64,000 nucleotides of DNA, from positions 1-64,000 of the forward strand of contig NZ_JAAZQL010000014.1 of NCBI RefSeq assembly GCF_012275515.1, written 5' to 3'. A program made the position numbers and the translations under genes. Of the stretch, positions 24,520 to 33,403 are shown one piece after another. How positions within the stretch are numbered: the first letter of the stretch is position 1; the number at the start of each line of letters is the position of its first letter. The stretch comes from Novosphingobium sp. SG707 (GTDB taxonomy: Bacteria; Pseudomonadota; Alphaproteobacteria; Sphingomonadales; Sphingomonadaceae). The notes below the pieces were generated by a model, which saw nothing but the letters and a program-made list of their open reading frames with translations, had not been told where the DNA came from and did no database searches.

Positions 24520-25593
24520 ATGGCCACCGGCTCCGTCAATCTCATGGTCCTCTTCACGACCATGTATAGCTATGTCGAAACGGCGATTGACTCTGCCGTT
24601 TCGAGCTTCGGGTCAGGGCTGGTGAGCTTTGTGGCCGCGCCGCTGGGGGTCGCCGCAACCATCTATTTCCTGCTGCTGGGCTTTGCCGTGCTGCGCGGCG
24701 CCATCCAGGCGCCATTGCGCGAACTGGTGTTTCAGGCCGGCAAGGTCGGTTTCGCCATCGCTGCGGCCAGCGCGGTCGGCTACTCCACCTTCGTCGTCAA
24801 CGTCGCCACCAACCTGCCCCAACAGATCATTTCGGCCGGATCAGGCACCGCCGTCACGAACCCCGGTACGACCTTCGACACCTATGTATCGGACACGGGA
24901 AAGCTGGCTTCGCGGATGGAAAAGGAGAATGCCGCCATTCAGGCGATGCCCTCGCAGGGCATCACTGATTTTCGCACGCCGCTGATCCAGCTTCGCGCCG
25001 CACTCATCACCTATGCCTGCATTGCCGTGCTCTACATCTTTGCCTTCCTTTCGGCGGCGGTCGGCTTCTGCATCATCATATTCGCCAAACTGGCCGTTTC
25101 GATCTGCGTCGCCCTCGCACCTCTCGCGCTGGCATGCCTGCTCTTCAACTCCTCGCGTTGGCTGTTCGACGGGTGGCTCAAGCAGACAGCCAACTACATC
25201 CTGCTGATGGTCGTGATGGCGATCATGACCAAATTCATCACCGGGCTTCAGGAAGCCTCGATGGACGGCATCATTGGCGCGATCGGCGATGGTTCGAACT
25301 TCATCCAGACCGAAGGCACATTTTCCGAACTCAACACCGGCATGATGATCGTCGCCACAATCTCGTGCTGCGCAATCTACATTGTCGGAACCATCTTCTT
25401 TTTCCAATCGCCCTCGATCGCCTCCGGCATCGCTGGCGGGGCGTCATCGGGCGGCCATGCCTTCCTGCAAACCGGCATGAACCTGGCCGCCAACCGACTG
25501 ATGTTCCGTCGCCTGACCGGTGCCAGCGGGCGCAGTGGCGGTGCCAGTGCAAGTGGGGGCTCCGTCTCGCGTTCCACGGGAACGAGCGGATGA
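24520..25593 (+). CDS. virB6: VirB6 inner-membrane channel protein
   Basis: 357 residues, polytopic: hydrophobic runs at FVAAPLGVAATIYFLLLGFAVL, VGFAIAAASAVGYSTFVVNV, LITYACIAVLYIFAFLSAAVGFCIIIF, VSICVALAPLALACLLF, YILLMVVMAIMTKFI and MMIVATISCCAIYIVGTIFFF. The conserved ALAPLALACLLFNSSRWLFDGWL loop is diagnostic of TrbL/VirB6. The C-terminus is Gly/Ser-rich and low complexity. Confidence 0.9.
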   Translation: MATGSVNLMVLFTTMYSYVETAIDSAVSSFGSGLVSFVAAPLGVAATIYFLLLGFAVLRGAIQAPLRELVFQAGKVGFAIAAASAVGYSTFVVNVATNLPQQIISAGSGTAVTNPGTTFDTYVSDTGKLASRMEKENAAIQAMPSQGITDFRTPLIQLRAALITYACIAVLYIFAFLSAAVGFCIIIFAKLAVSICVALAPLALACLLFNSSRWLFDGWLKQTANYILLMVVMAIMTKFITGLQEASMDGIIGAIGDGSNFIQTEGTFSELNTGMMIVATISCCAIYIVGTIFFFQSPSIASGIAGGASSGGHAFLQTGMNLAANRLMFRRLTGASGRSGGASASGGSVSRSTGTSG

Positions 25594-25654
25594 CACCGCC
25601 AGACCCACGGCTTCCAAGGATTTCCGCAGACGCGGACAGCAAGGGATAGAACCG

Positions 25655-25972
25655 ATGAAACGGCTGATTTTCGCGGCGTTGAGCGCTTTTGTGCTCACCG
25701 GATGCACCGGGACTCACATCAAGTCACCGCCCGTCTGCGACGGCAAGCATCGCCGCCCGGCCAATCTTTATGGCTCGATCCTGCCGAGCCTGCCCGTCCC
25801 TGTTCCGCCATCACAGAGCAGCGGGCAATCGCTGGTCGCGCCGGCCGCCAGCGAACCACCTGTGTCCGCCCCGACCACCGCACCGTCTGCGAAGAAGGGC
25901 GCGATGAACACACGGCCCCCAGCGCCGCGCACCTCCATGCGGGATGTTGCGCGGTCGTATTCCCAATGTTGA
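25655..25972 (+). CDS. virB7: VirB7-like lipoprotein
   Basis: About 105 residues, MKRLIFAALSAFVLTGCTGTH with lipobox LTGC (Cys17), then a Pro/Ser-rich stretch and SMRDVARSYSQC at the end. Small lipoproteins between virB6 and virB8 serve as VirB7, stabilising VirB9 in the outer-membrane core. Assignment is by position and lipobox. The ATG at 25655 is the only start that gives a signal peptide. Confidence 0.75.
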   Translation: MKRLIFAALSAFVLTGCTGTHIKSPPVCDGKHRRPANLYGSILPSLPVPVPPSQSSGQSLVAPAASEPPVSAPTTAPSAKKGAMNTRPPAPRTSMRDVARSYSQC

Positions 25973-25988
25973 CGAAGGGATTTGAGCC

Positions 25989-26666
25989 ATGAACGCGGTG
26001 AAGGCCGAGGACAAGGAGCGCTATCTCGAAAGCGCTCGCACCTGGGAATATGACCGGATGCGCGCGGCGGTCCAGTCGCGGCGCGTTGCCTGGATGGTGG
26101 CGAGCGGCGCCTGTCTGCTGGCGGTTGTATCGGTCGGCGCGGTCGCCCTGCTTGCGCCGCTCAAGACCGTGGTGCCCTATGTCATCCGGGTTGATCGAAG
26201 CACGGGCGAAACCGAGATCGTCACGGCGCTGAAAGGTCCGCAGCCTCGGACCTACGATGATGCGGTCAACCGCTACTTCATCGCGCAATATGTCCGCCTG
26301 CGCGAGGGCTGGCTCAACGATGCCGCGCGCGAAAACGCCTATACTGTCATGCTGATGAGCGAGCAGGCCGAAGCTGGTCGGTATCTGGCCTCGGTCGAAT
26401 CCAGCAACAAGAACGCGCCATCCAACATCTATGGCGACGGCGGCTTCGTCTCGATCACAATCCGCTCGATCAGTTATCTGAGCCCGACCGTTGCCCAGGT
26501 GCGCTTCAGCAAGATTATCACGATGGGTCAGAACGCGGCCGTAGCGCAGAACTGGAACGCCATCCTCACCTTCAAATACAGCGCTGCGCCAGAGCACGAG
26601 AAGGATCGCGTCATCAATCCGCTCGGCTTTCAGGTCGTGAACTACCGTAGCGATCCGGAGGCCTGA
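25989..26666 (+). CDS. virB8: VirB8 assembly factor
   Basis: 225 residues: cytosolic N-terminus, membrane helix (~36-58, VAWMVASGACLLAVVSVGAVALLAPLK), periplasmic domain with VVPYVIRVDRSTGETEIVTAL, YDDAVNRYFIAQYVRLREGWL and NPLGFQVVNYRSDPE. This is the VirB8/TrbF signature. It is a nucleation factor for the T4SS core. Confidence 0.92.
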   Translation: MNAVKAEDKERYLESARTWEYDRMRAAVQSRRVAWMVASGACLLAVVSVGAVALLAPLKTVVPYVIRVDRSTGETEIVTALKGPQPRTYDDAVNRYFIAQYVRLREGWLNDAARENAYTVMLMSEQAEAGRYLASVESSNKNAPSNIYGDGGFVSITIRSISYLSPTVAQVRFSKIITMGQNAAVAQNWNAILTFKYSAAPEHEKDRVINPLGFQVVNYRSDPEA

Positions 26667-26667
26667 C

Positions 26668-27687
26668 ATGAGCAAGCTCCCCGAAGCCACCGCCGCAGGC
26701 GATCAGCCGCAAGATGCCAAAGTCATCCCCTTCCTCCCCGTCCTGCGCAGCGAGCTGGGCCAACGCCTCTCGCCGCCTGCCACCGAACTGGCCGTGACCG
26801 AAGCCGGGGCAAAAAGCCGCCTCTGGCGTGGACTGGGCGCGATCTGGCACAGGCTCGTCACCCTTTCGCTTGCCGGGACGATCGCCGTCACCCTGGCCCC
26901 GCACCCTGTCTTTGCTGCGCAGACGCCCTCCCCCGGCTCCAAGGATGCTCGGGTGCGCAATGTCGATTACGACCCCGATCAGGTCGTCTCGATCGTCGGC
27001 CAGTTTCGCCACGCGATCGAGATCCAGTTCGGTCCTGGTGAAACCGTGACGCAGGCTGCGCTCGGCGATACGATCTCCTGGCAAATCGCCCCAGTCGGCA
27101 ACATCGTCTTTCTCAAGCCGCGCGAGAAGGCGGGAGGCACGAACCTCATTGTCGTCACCAACGCCAATGGAAGCCCACGCACTTACCATTTCAACCTGGT
27201 GCTGGGCGGCGGCGCGGCCATGTATGGCATCCGCTTCCATTATCCCAAGGAAGAGCGGGCCGCCGCAGCGCTTCAGACGCAAATGGCCGCTGCACAGGCA
27301 GCCAGGTCCGTTGAGAACGGCATCGTCACCGCAGCCCTTGACCATGCCGTGATCGAAGGCACCCGAAACATGAATTACACGGTGCAGGGTGATGCCGCAC
27401 TTCAGCCCACCGAAATTTCGGACAATGGCGAGTTCACGGTGCTGCGCTATCCTGGCCATGCCGACATTCCCTCGATCTTCGCCGTGGACGTGGACGGGAC
27501 AGAGACGATCGTACCCTATGATGTACGCGAGGATTTCGTCGTCATCCACGCTGTCTATCGCCAGCTCCGCCTCCGGCGCGGCAACTCGGTCCTTTGCGTT
27601 TATAACGAAGGCGCCCCGCGCAATGATCGCGGCGACAGGACCGGCACCGTCTCCAATGTCGTCGAACGCAAAGTGAAGGGGCAATAG
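26668..27687 (+). CDS. virB9: VirB9 outer-membrane core protein
   Basis: 339 residues. A cleavable hydrophobic segment (LVTLSLAGTIAVTLAPHPVFAAQ) follows an unusually long ~65-residue N-terminus. The periplasmic VirB9 domain has VRNVDYDPDQVVSIVGQFRHAIEIQF, GDTISWQIAPVGNIVFLKPREKAGGTNLIVVT and, C-terminally, MNYTVQGDAALQPTEISDNGEFTVLRYPG. Part of the core complex with VirB7 and VirB10. The long N-terminus before the signal is odd; an internal start would be more usual. Confidence 0.9.
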   Translation: MSKLPEATAAGDQPQDAKVIPFLPVLRSELGQRLSPPATELAVTEAGAKSRLWRGLGAIWHRLVTLSLAGTIAVTLAPHPVFAAQTPSPGSKDARVRNVDYDPDQVVSIVGQFRHAIEIQFGPGETVTQAALGDTISWQIAPVGNIVFLKPREKAGGTNLIVVTNANGSPRTYHFNLVLGGGAAMYGIRFHYPKEERAAAALQTQMAAAQAARSVENGIVTAALDHAVIEGTRNMNYTVQGDAALQPTEISDNGEFTVLRYPGHADIPSIFAVDVDGTETIVPYDVREDFVVIHAVYRQLRLRRGNSVLCVYNEGAPRNDRGDRTGTVSNVVERKVKGQ

Positions 27688-27688
27688 T

Positions 27689-28963
27689 ATGGCCGAACCT
27701 ATCCTCGACCGGGGGGGCAATGTCGGCACCGCCCATGCCGACGGCGATACCATCCCCTCTGCGCCTTCGGGCGGCGCCATCGCCAAAGGCGGCGGATGGG
27801 GCAACATCGCCCTGCTCGGCGCCGGGGCCGCGCTGGTCGGCGCGATCGGCGGCATCTCCATCGGCTACGCGACCTTCCACCGCCCGGCCAGTTCGAAAGC
27901 CGCTGAGCAACCCGCGAAGGCAAGCGATCGGGCCGTGGCCGATGTCATGGCCTCTCCCAATGCGCAGCGCGCGGCGCTCGCCGGTCAGCTCGGTCAACCG
28001 GGTGCCCCCGCGACCGACATCTTCGGCAGGCCAGTCGCCGCGACACCCGGCCAGCAGCCAACCAGTGTGAATGGTAGTCCGGCCCCGACGAGTGGTCAGC
28101 AGACGCCAGCTCAAACCCGCGCGCAGCAAGCGCGCGCCATGGCGGATGCGGCGCGGCGCTCGCCGATCATGGCGTTCGGCAGTTCGGGGATTGCCTCTGG
28201 CGCGGCTCCCCTTGGAGCCGGACAGCCAGGCACACAGCAACAGGGCCAGTCGGCGGTCGCCCCCCAGAATTTTGGCGCCAGCGGCTTTGGCCCGCCCAGC
28301 ACCGATACGGACAGCAAGCTGGCGACAGCCAAAGGCCCCAGCGATTTCAGCGACCAACTCGGCCACGCCACCATCCAGACTGTTCGGGCCAGCATCATCC
28401 CTGATCGCAGTTTCCTCCTGAGCGCCGGCACGGTGATCCCCTGCACGCTCCAGACCGCGATCAACTCGACACAGGCTGGCTATGTCTCCTGTGTTGTGAA
28501 CCATGACGTGTTTTCAGAAAATGGCCGGGTCATCCTGCTCGACAAGGGGACCAAGGTGCTGGGCCAATACTCGGGCGGCATCACACAGGGCCAGGCGCGC
28601 ATGTTCGTGCTATGGACACGGGCGCTCACCCCGCGCGGGGTCGCCATCGATCTTGGTTCACCCGCTGCCGACAGCTTGGGGCGCGCAGGCGTGCCAGGGG
28701 GCATCGACACGCAGTTCTGGGCACGCTTTGGCGCTGCGCTCATGATGTCGGTGCTCGAAGATGCCTCGAACATCGCGGGCCGGGCGGTCGCGGGCCAAGG
28801 CACCTATACCACGCAGGTTCCCTCAACCATGGGCCAGACCATCCTTCAGAGCACCATGAGCATTCGTCCGATCCTCAAGAAAAATCAGGGAGACACCGCC
28901 GCGATCTTCGTCGCCAAGGACTTCGATTTCCGGTCAGTTTATGATGTGCAACTCAGGCGGTAG
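27689..28963 (+). CDS. virB10: VirB10 core scaffold protein
   Basis: 424 residues: short cytosolic part, one membrane helix (NIALLGAGAALVGAIGGISIGYATF, ~35-60), a long Pro/Gln/Ala linker, then the C-terminal VirB10 barrel domain (SFLLSAGTVIPCTLQTAINSTQAGYVSCVV, VILLDKGTKVLGQYSGGITQGQARMFVLWTRALTPRGVAIDL). It links the inner membrane to the outer-membrane pore. Two bases after virB9. Confidence 0.93.
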   Translation: MAEPILDRGGNVGTAHADGDTIPSAPSGGAIAKGGGWGNIALLGAGAALVGAIGGISIGYATFHRPASSKAAEQPAKASDRAVADVMASPNAQRAALAGQLGQPGAPATDIFGRPVAATPGQQPTSVNGSPAPTSGQQTPAQTRAQQARAMADAARRSPIMAFGSSGIASGAAPLGAGQPGTQQQGQSAVAPQNFGASGFGPPSTDTDSKLATAKGPSDFSDQLGHATIQTVRASIIPDRSFLLSAGTVIPCTLQTAINSTQAGYVSCVVNHDVFSENGRVILLDKGTKVLGQYSGGITQGQARMFVLWTRALTPRGVAIDLGSPAADSLGRAGVPGGIDTQFWARFGAALMMSVLEDASNIAGRAVAGQGTYTTQVPSTMGQTILQSTMSIRPILKKNQGDTAAIFVAKDFDFRSVYDVQLRR

Positions 28964-28966
28964 GCC

Positions 28967-29986
28967 ATGTCTGGCGAAGGCACGACGATCTATCAGCACA
29001 ATGCGGCACCGCTCGCCCCATTCCTCGCCCGCGACGATGTAACCGAGTTGGTCATCAACGAGCCAGGCTGGATCGGCGTAGAAACGCGCAAGGGGTGGGA
29101 GTGGCATGAGGCCCCCTCGCTCGATCATCCTTCGTTGATGACCCTCGCGAAGCTCATTGCAGGCCTCACCAAACAGGACATCACGACCGAGTACCCCATC
29201 TGCTCCTCAGTCCTCCCCGGCGGCGAGCGTGCCCAGGTCGTCATCCCGCCCGCCGTCGAGCGTGGTTTCGTATCCATCACGATCCGCAAGGCTTCCGGTG
29301 TCACCATGGACATTGACGATTTTGACCGCGCGGGCCTGTTCAGCGAGGTTAGCGCTCATGGCGTCAGCGAGGAGGTCGATGGCGCGCTGCTGCGTCACCG
29401 CGATGCCGGCGACTGGAAAGCCTTCTTCCGCCTCGCTGTTGAAGCCCGGAAGAACATTCTGATTTCCGGGGCCACGGGATCAGGCAAGACGAGCTTTTCC
29501 AAGGGGCTCATCAAACTGATCCCCGACTATGAGCGCATCCTGACGATTGAGGACACGCGCGAACTCGTCGTGCCCCAGCGCAACCACGTCCACATGATGT
29601 ATGCCAAGGACGGCAAGAGCTTGCAGAAGGCCGGAGCCAAGGAGTTGCTGGAATCGGCACTGCGTATGCGGCCCGATCGCATCCTCTTGCAGGAGCTGCG
29701 CGACGGCACGGCGTTCTTCTACCTGCGCAACGTCAACAGCGGTCATCCCGGCTCGATCACCACGGTGCACGCAAACAGCGCCGAGGGCGCGCTCGAACAG
29801 CTCACCCTCCTCGTCAAGGAATCCGAGGGCGGCAACGATCTCGACCGCCATGACATTCGCGCCATGTTGCGATCGCTGGTCGATATTGTCGTGCAGATGC
29901 ACCGCCTTCCCCCCGGCGAAGGCCAACCTGCCCGCTACCGGATGACCGAAGTCTGGTTCGAGCCGGTCAGCAAGCCCCACGATTGA
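28967..29986 (+). CDS. virB11: VirB11 traffic ATPase
   Basis: 339 residues. Walker A GATGSGKTS (~168-176), Asp box ILTIEDTRELVVP, Walker B-like MRPDRILLQELRDGTAFFYLRNVNSGHPGSITTVHANSA with its His box. N-terminal domain DDVTELVINEPGWIGVETRKGWEWH is typical. Hexameric cytosolic ATPase powering substrate transfer. Confidence 0.95.
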   Translation: MSGEGTTIYQHNAAPLAPFLARDDVTELVINEPGWIGVETRKGWEWHEAPSLDHPSLMTLAKLIAGLTKQDITTEYPICSSVLPGGERAQVVIPPAVERGFVSITIRKASGVTMDIDDFDRAGLFSEVSAHGVSEEVDGALLRHRDAGDWKAFFRLAVEARKNILISGATGSGKTSFSKGLIKLIPDYERILTIEDTRELVVPQRNHVHMMYAKDGKSLQKAGAKELLESALRMRPDRILLQELRDGTAFFYLRNVNSGHPGSITTVHANSAEGALEQLTLLVKESEGGNDLDRHDIRAMLRSLVDIVVQMHRLPPGEGQPARYRMTEVWFEPVSKPHD

Positions 29987-30002
29987 CGGAGAGGATCACC
30001 AC

Positions 30003-31910
30003 ATGACCGGCAAGATGGTGCGCAACCCGGGAGCGTCACAGCCGGCGGCGCTGGCCTTCCTCTTCTTCATTGGCCTGGTCATCAGCACGGGCGTCGGCGC
30101 CCTTGCAGTGCTCTGGCAAGCGCATCTGCTCTCTGCCCACACGCCTTGGGCGCGCGTCCCCGGCGCGCTCTGGGCGCTGCGCGCTGCACCGATCGTATGG
30201 AAGCCTTTTCTCGGCGGCTTCGCCCTCGCCTTCATGGTCAGCCTCGTTGGGATCATCTCCTCCGTGTTCCGACAGCAAAAGCTGCACGGCGAGGCCCGAT
30301 GGGCGCAGATCGGCGAGGTGCGCAAAGCCAAGCTGATGGAAGATGCCGGGATTCTGCTGGGCCGTATCTCGGGCCAGTTTCTGCGCTTTGGCGGAACCGA
30401 GCACGTCCTCCTTGAAGCCCCGACCCGCGCTGGCAAGGGCGTGGGCGTCGTCATCCCGAACCTGCTGCAATGGCCGGATTCCGTGGTCGTGCTCGATGTG
30501 AAGCAGGAAAACTGGGACGCCACCGCCGGTTTCCGGCTCAAAAACCTCCGGCAAACCACCCTGCTCTTCAACCCGCTTGATGCCGCCGGACGAACCTGCC
30601 GCTACAACCCCTTCAGCCATATCGACCGCCGCGACGAGGTCGATGTCATCAATGAGCTTCAGAAGATCGGCGCCATGCTGTTTCCCCCGCCCCAGACCGG
30701 CGACAGCTTCTGGGCCGAGAGCGCCCGGACAGCATTCCTGGGCGTCGCGGCCTATGTCGCCGCAACCGCCGATGATGGGGATGATGCTCTGCCCTTCACT
30801 ATGGGCGAGATCTATCGCCAGTTTGCCGCCGGCGATGCCAAGCGCCGCTTTCCCCGTATCATCCGCCAGCGTGAGATAGCGGGCAAACCACTTTCGGGGG
30901 CCTGCGTCTCCGCGCTGCGTGACTGGTTCACCGCGTCGGACAACACCTTCACCTCGATCCGCCAGTCCGTCACAGCCAAGATCAATCTCTGGCTCAATCC
31001 CTATGTCGACGCCGCGACGGCCGAGAGCGATTTTGACCTGCGCTCTTTCCGCGAAGAGAGGATCTCACTCTATCTGGGCGTATCGCCTGACGATCTCGAT
31101 CGCGTCGCCCCGATCTACAACCTCCTGTTTCAGCAGCTCATCGATCTCAACGTGCGGGAGCTTCCCTCTGGCAATCGGCACCAGGTCCGCTTGCTGCTCC
31201 TGCTCGACGAATTTCCACGCCTCGGCCGCGCCTCGGTCATCGCCAATGGCTTCAGCTATGTTGCTGGCTACGGCATCCGCCTCCTCCCCGTCATCCAGAA
31301 CGGCTCACAGCTCGAAAACGTCTACGGCCCCAAGGTCGCTACAGAAATCGAGGCCAACTGCGGCGTCCAGATGGTGATGCGCCCCGCCACGACTGCCGAC
31401 GCACGCGAAATTTCCGAAAGGCTCGGCACCTACACCTTTCGCGCCCGATCTCGCTCGATGGGAACATGGGGACGCGGCGGCGGATCTGTTTCGGACTCCG
31501 ATCAGCGCCGCCCCCTCTTGCTCCCTCAGGAGCTGATGCAACTGCCGGAAAAGGACATGATCGTGCTGCGCCTCGGCATTCCGCCAGTCTATGGCCGCAA
31601 GATCCGCTTTTACGAGGAAAAAGACATGGTCGCTCTGACCAAGATCCCGGCCCCCATCATGCCGACGATCCGCCCAGATCCGACAGCAGCCACGAACAGT
31701 CTGCGCGTCATAGCTGCGGCTGAGGCCGAGGATGATACCAGCAACGCGTTCCCCGGCACACCATCCAGCCCATCGGGCGAAGCAATCAGACACCGGCTCA
31801 ACAGAGCAGCGATCGACGCCGCGCGGGCTCTACCCACCGGGGAGCGAGCAACCACGTTGTTTGACCACATGCTCCGCGTGAGCAGGCCACTCACGGAAGG
31901 CGGCGCCTAA
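30003..31910 (+). CDS. virD4: VirD4/TraG coupling protein
   Basis: 635 residues. N-terminal membrane helices (AALAFLFFIGLVISTGVGALAVL; PFLGGFALAFMVSLVGIISSVF), Walker A-like APTRAGKGVG (~139-148), SVVVLDVKQENW, Walker B LLLLLDEFPRLG (~397-408), and the RPATTADAREISERLG block. It brings the relaxase-DNA complex to the T4SS channel. Last gene of the plus-strand transfer operon; 120 bp of non-coding DNA follows, then convergent cargo. Confidence 0.95.
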   Translation: MTGKMVRNPGASQPAALAFLFFIGLVISTGVGALAVLWQAHLLSAHTPWARVPGALWALRAAPIVWKPFLGGFALAFMVSLVGIISSVFRQQKLHGEARWAQIGEVRKAKLMEDAGILLGRISGQFLRFGGTEHVLLEAPTRAGKGVGVVIPNLLQWPDSVVVLDVKQENWDATAGFRLKNLRQTTLLFNPLDAAGRTCRYNPFSHIDRRDEVDVINELQKIGAMLFPPPQTGDSFWAESARTAFLGVAAYVAATADDGDDALPFTMGEIYRQFAAGDAKRRFPRIIRQREIAGKPLSGACVSALRDWFTASDNTFTSIRQSVTAKINLWLNPYVDAATAESDFDLRSFREERISLYLGVSPDDLDRVAPIYNLLFQQLIDLNVRELPSGNRHQVRLLLLLDEFPRLGRASVIANGFSYVAGYGIRLLPVIQNGSQLENVYGPKVATEIEANCGVQMVMRPATTADAREISERLGTYTFRARSRSMGTWGRGGGSVSDSDQRRPLLLPQELMQLPEKDMIVLRLGIPPVYGRKIRFYEEKDMVALTKIPAPIMPTIRPDPTAATNSLRVIAAAEAEDDTSNAFPGTPSSPSGEAIRHRLNRAAIDAARALPTGERATTLFDHMLRVSRPLTEGGA

Positions 31911-32030
31911 GCGGGCACATATATTCAGTAGTCAATCCGATGTGATCGCGACTAGAAATAGCAAGGAGGGTGCCTACTGAGGCTGTCGCACAGCGCATAG
32001 ATGCCACACGGTGGCAGTGCGAGGGCTAGA

Positions 32031-33116
32031 TCACGGCTTCGATGCCAGCAGATCCTTTTCGAACTGATGGGTGAACCGGTCAACCGGATCTTGCGTTTCA
32101 TCATTCCAGCGGCTGCGGCCAGCAGCCTGTTCGGCTGCCTGGAAAAAAGCATCGCAGAATCGTGACGCAAACTTGGCGGGCCACCACTGCGAAAAAGTCT
32201 CTTCAAGACTCGGATGCCGTTCTTCGCTTTCGCGTCCGCGCAACAGGATCGGCGCAATCTCCGCGAGGAGGCGGTCACCCGTGGCGAGAACGATTTGCTC
32301 TTTCTTCTCAACGCCTTTGCTTACCTTGCGGCTAAATTCGCTAAGGTAGGTGATATCCCACGCCGCATTGCGGGCTCCCTTGAGCACTCTCGAGCGATCT
32401 GGTGACCGGACATACTTAATGAGGCCGGCTCGCGGAAGATTTGGTGCCCAATACCGCGCTGCGAAGATGAGCGCAGGAGCGGCAAGAAGGAAGTCTTCAT
32501 TCATCCATTCAAGCAATGCGATGAGCTTGTCAGCAGGTTCTCCCGCCGAGAGCTCAAGCGCCGCTATCTTCATCGCGACGACATAATTGCACCGCCACCG
32601 ACGGATCGGTGCAGTCAATTTGACATCCTTTTCTGCCGAAGCCTCGACGATGGCTATGGTTGTCTTGCGATCCAGTGCGAGGTCGATCCACTCTCGCGCG
32701 TATCCGCCGGTATCGGCAGTCCTAAACCACCGGAGTTCGTCGAGTGCGGATTGATTGCTTTCCCGCTGCGCGAGTTCATGGAATGCCAAGCCGGGTTCGA
32801 TGTTGAAATTGACCGCTTGAGCGAACGCCATGAGCAGGATGGCGATGTCCATGGGATGATCTCTCATCCGAACCGAGCCTTCCCGGGCGACCCGAGCCAT
32901 TCGGGAGATGATGTTACGATCGGGCAGCAGGACAGTCGACCAGCCATCGTAATGCTCGGCCACAACAACGGCGCGAATATCAAAGGCGCCGACCTCAGGG
33001 ACGATCCAGCCTGGAATCAACGCCTTCGATTCGGTAAGGCGCCTACCGATCTCTTCGACATCATCGATTGGAAAATCTGGATCGAAGCGAAACAGAAATT
33101 CAGCATCTTCTTCCAA
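32031..33116 (-). CDS. Unknown protein with possible PIN-like nuclease residues
   Basis: 361 residues, not recognised as a named family. It has an ordered set of acidic residues like a PIN nuclease: D66 in VLLPDRNIISRMARVA, E114 in AFHELAQRES, D254 in NAAWDITYLSEFSR, D281 in QIVLATGDRLLAEIA, with a long helical insertion between E114 and D254. The frame starts at TTG (33116) after a strong GGAGG; no upstream ATG exists. It is divergent from the Argonaute operon with 287 bp between and may be part of the same defence locus or an independent toxin. Confidence 0.5.
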   Translation of the reverse strand: MEEDAEFLFRFDPDFPIDDVEEIGRRLTESKALIPGWIVPEVGAFDIRAVVVAEHYDGWSTVLLPDRNIISRMARVAREGSVRMRDHPMDIAILLMAFAQAVNFNIEPGLAFHELAQRESNQSALDELRWFRTADTGGYAREWIDLALDRKTTIAIVEASAEKDVKLTAPIRRWRCNYVVAMKIAALELSAGEPADKLIALLEWMNEDFLLAAPALIFAARYWAPNLPRAGLIKYVRSPDRSRVLKGARNAAWDITYLSEFSRKVSKGVEKKEQIVLATGDRLLAEIAPILLRGRESEERHPSLEETFSQWWPAKFASRFCDAFFQAAEQAAGRSRWNDETQDPVDRFTHQFEKDLLASKP

Positions 33117-33403
33117 GGAGCCCTCCGGTGTTTACCGGCCACCTGTATCCGGCTAACGCAATCGATACGAGATTGTTCTGATGGATCACGCGAAGGCGGA
33201 CCTAACCTTTCCGTTCTCCCGCCCCTGGATGGGCACAACCACATGCCGTCGTTCCCGTCCACCACCACAAAGGTCCTCTTGTTTGCAGAAGCTGCCGATT
33301 GGGTCGATCTGAGCGGTCGATCATCCTGCGCACTCGCACGGTAGATCTGTAATTACTGCAGAGCACTCTTGACCCGCCCGCGAGGCGTCCACAAACAGTG
33401 CTG

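Noticed and set aside
26614..27861. 415-residue minus-strand frame opposite virB9
   Set aside because: Shadow of virB9, which has full family features.
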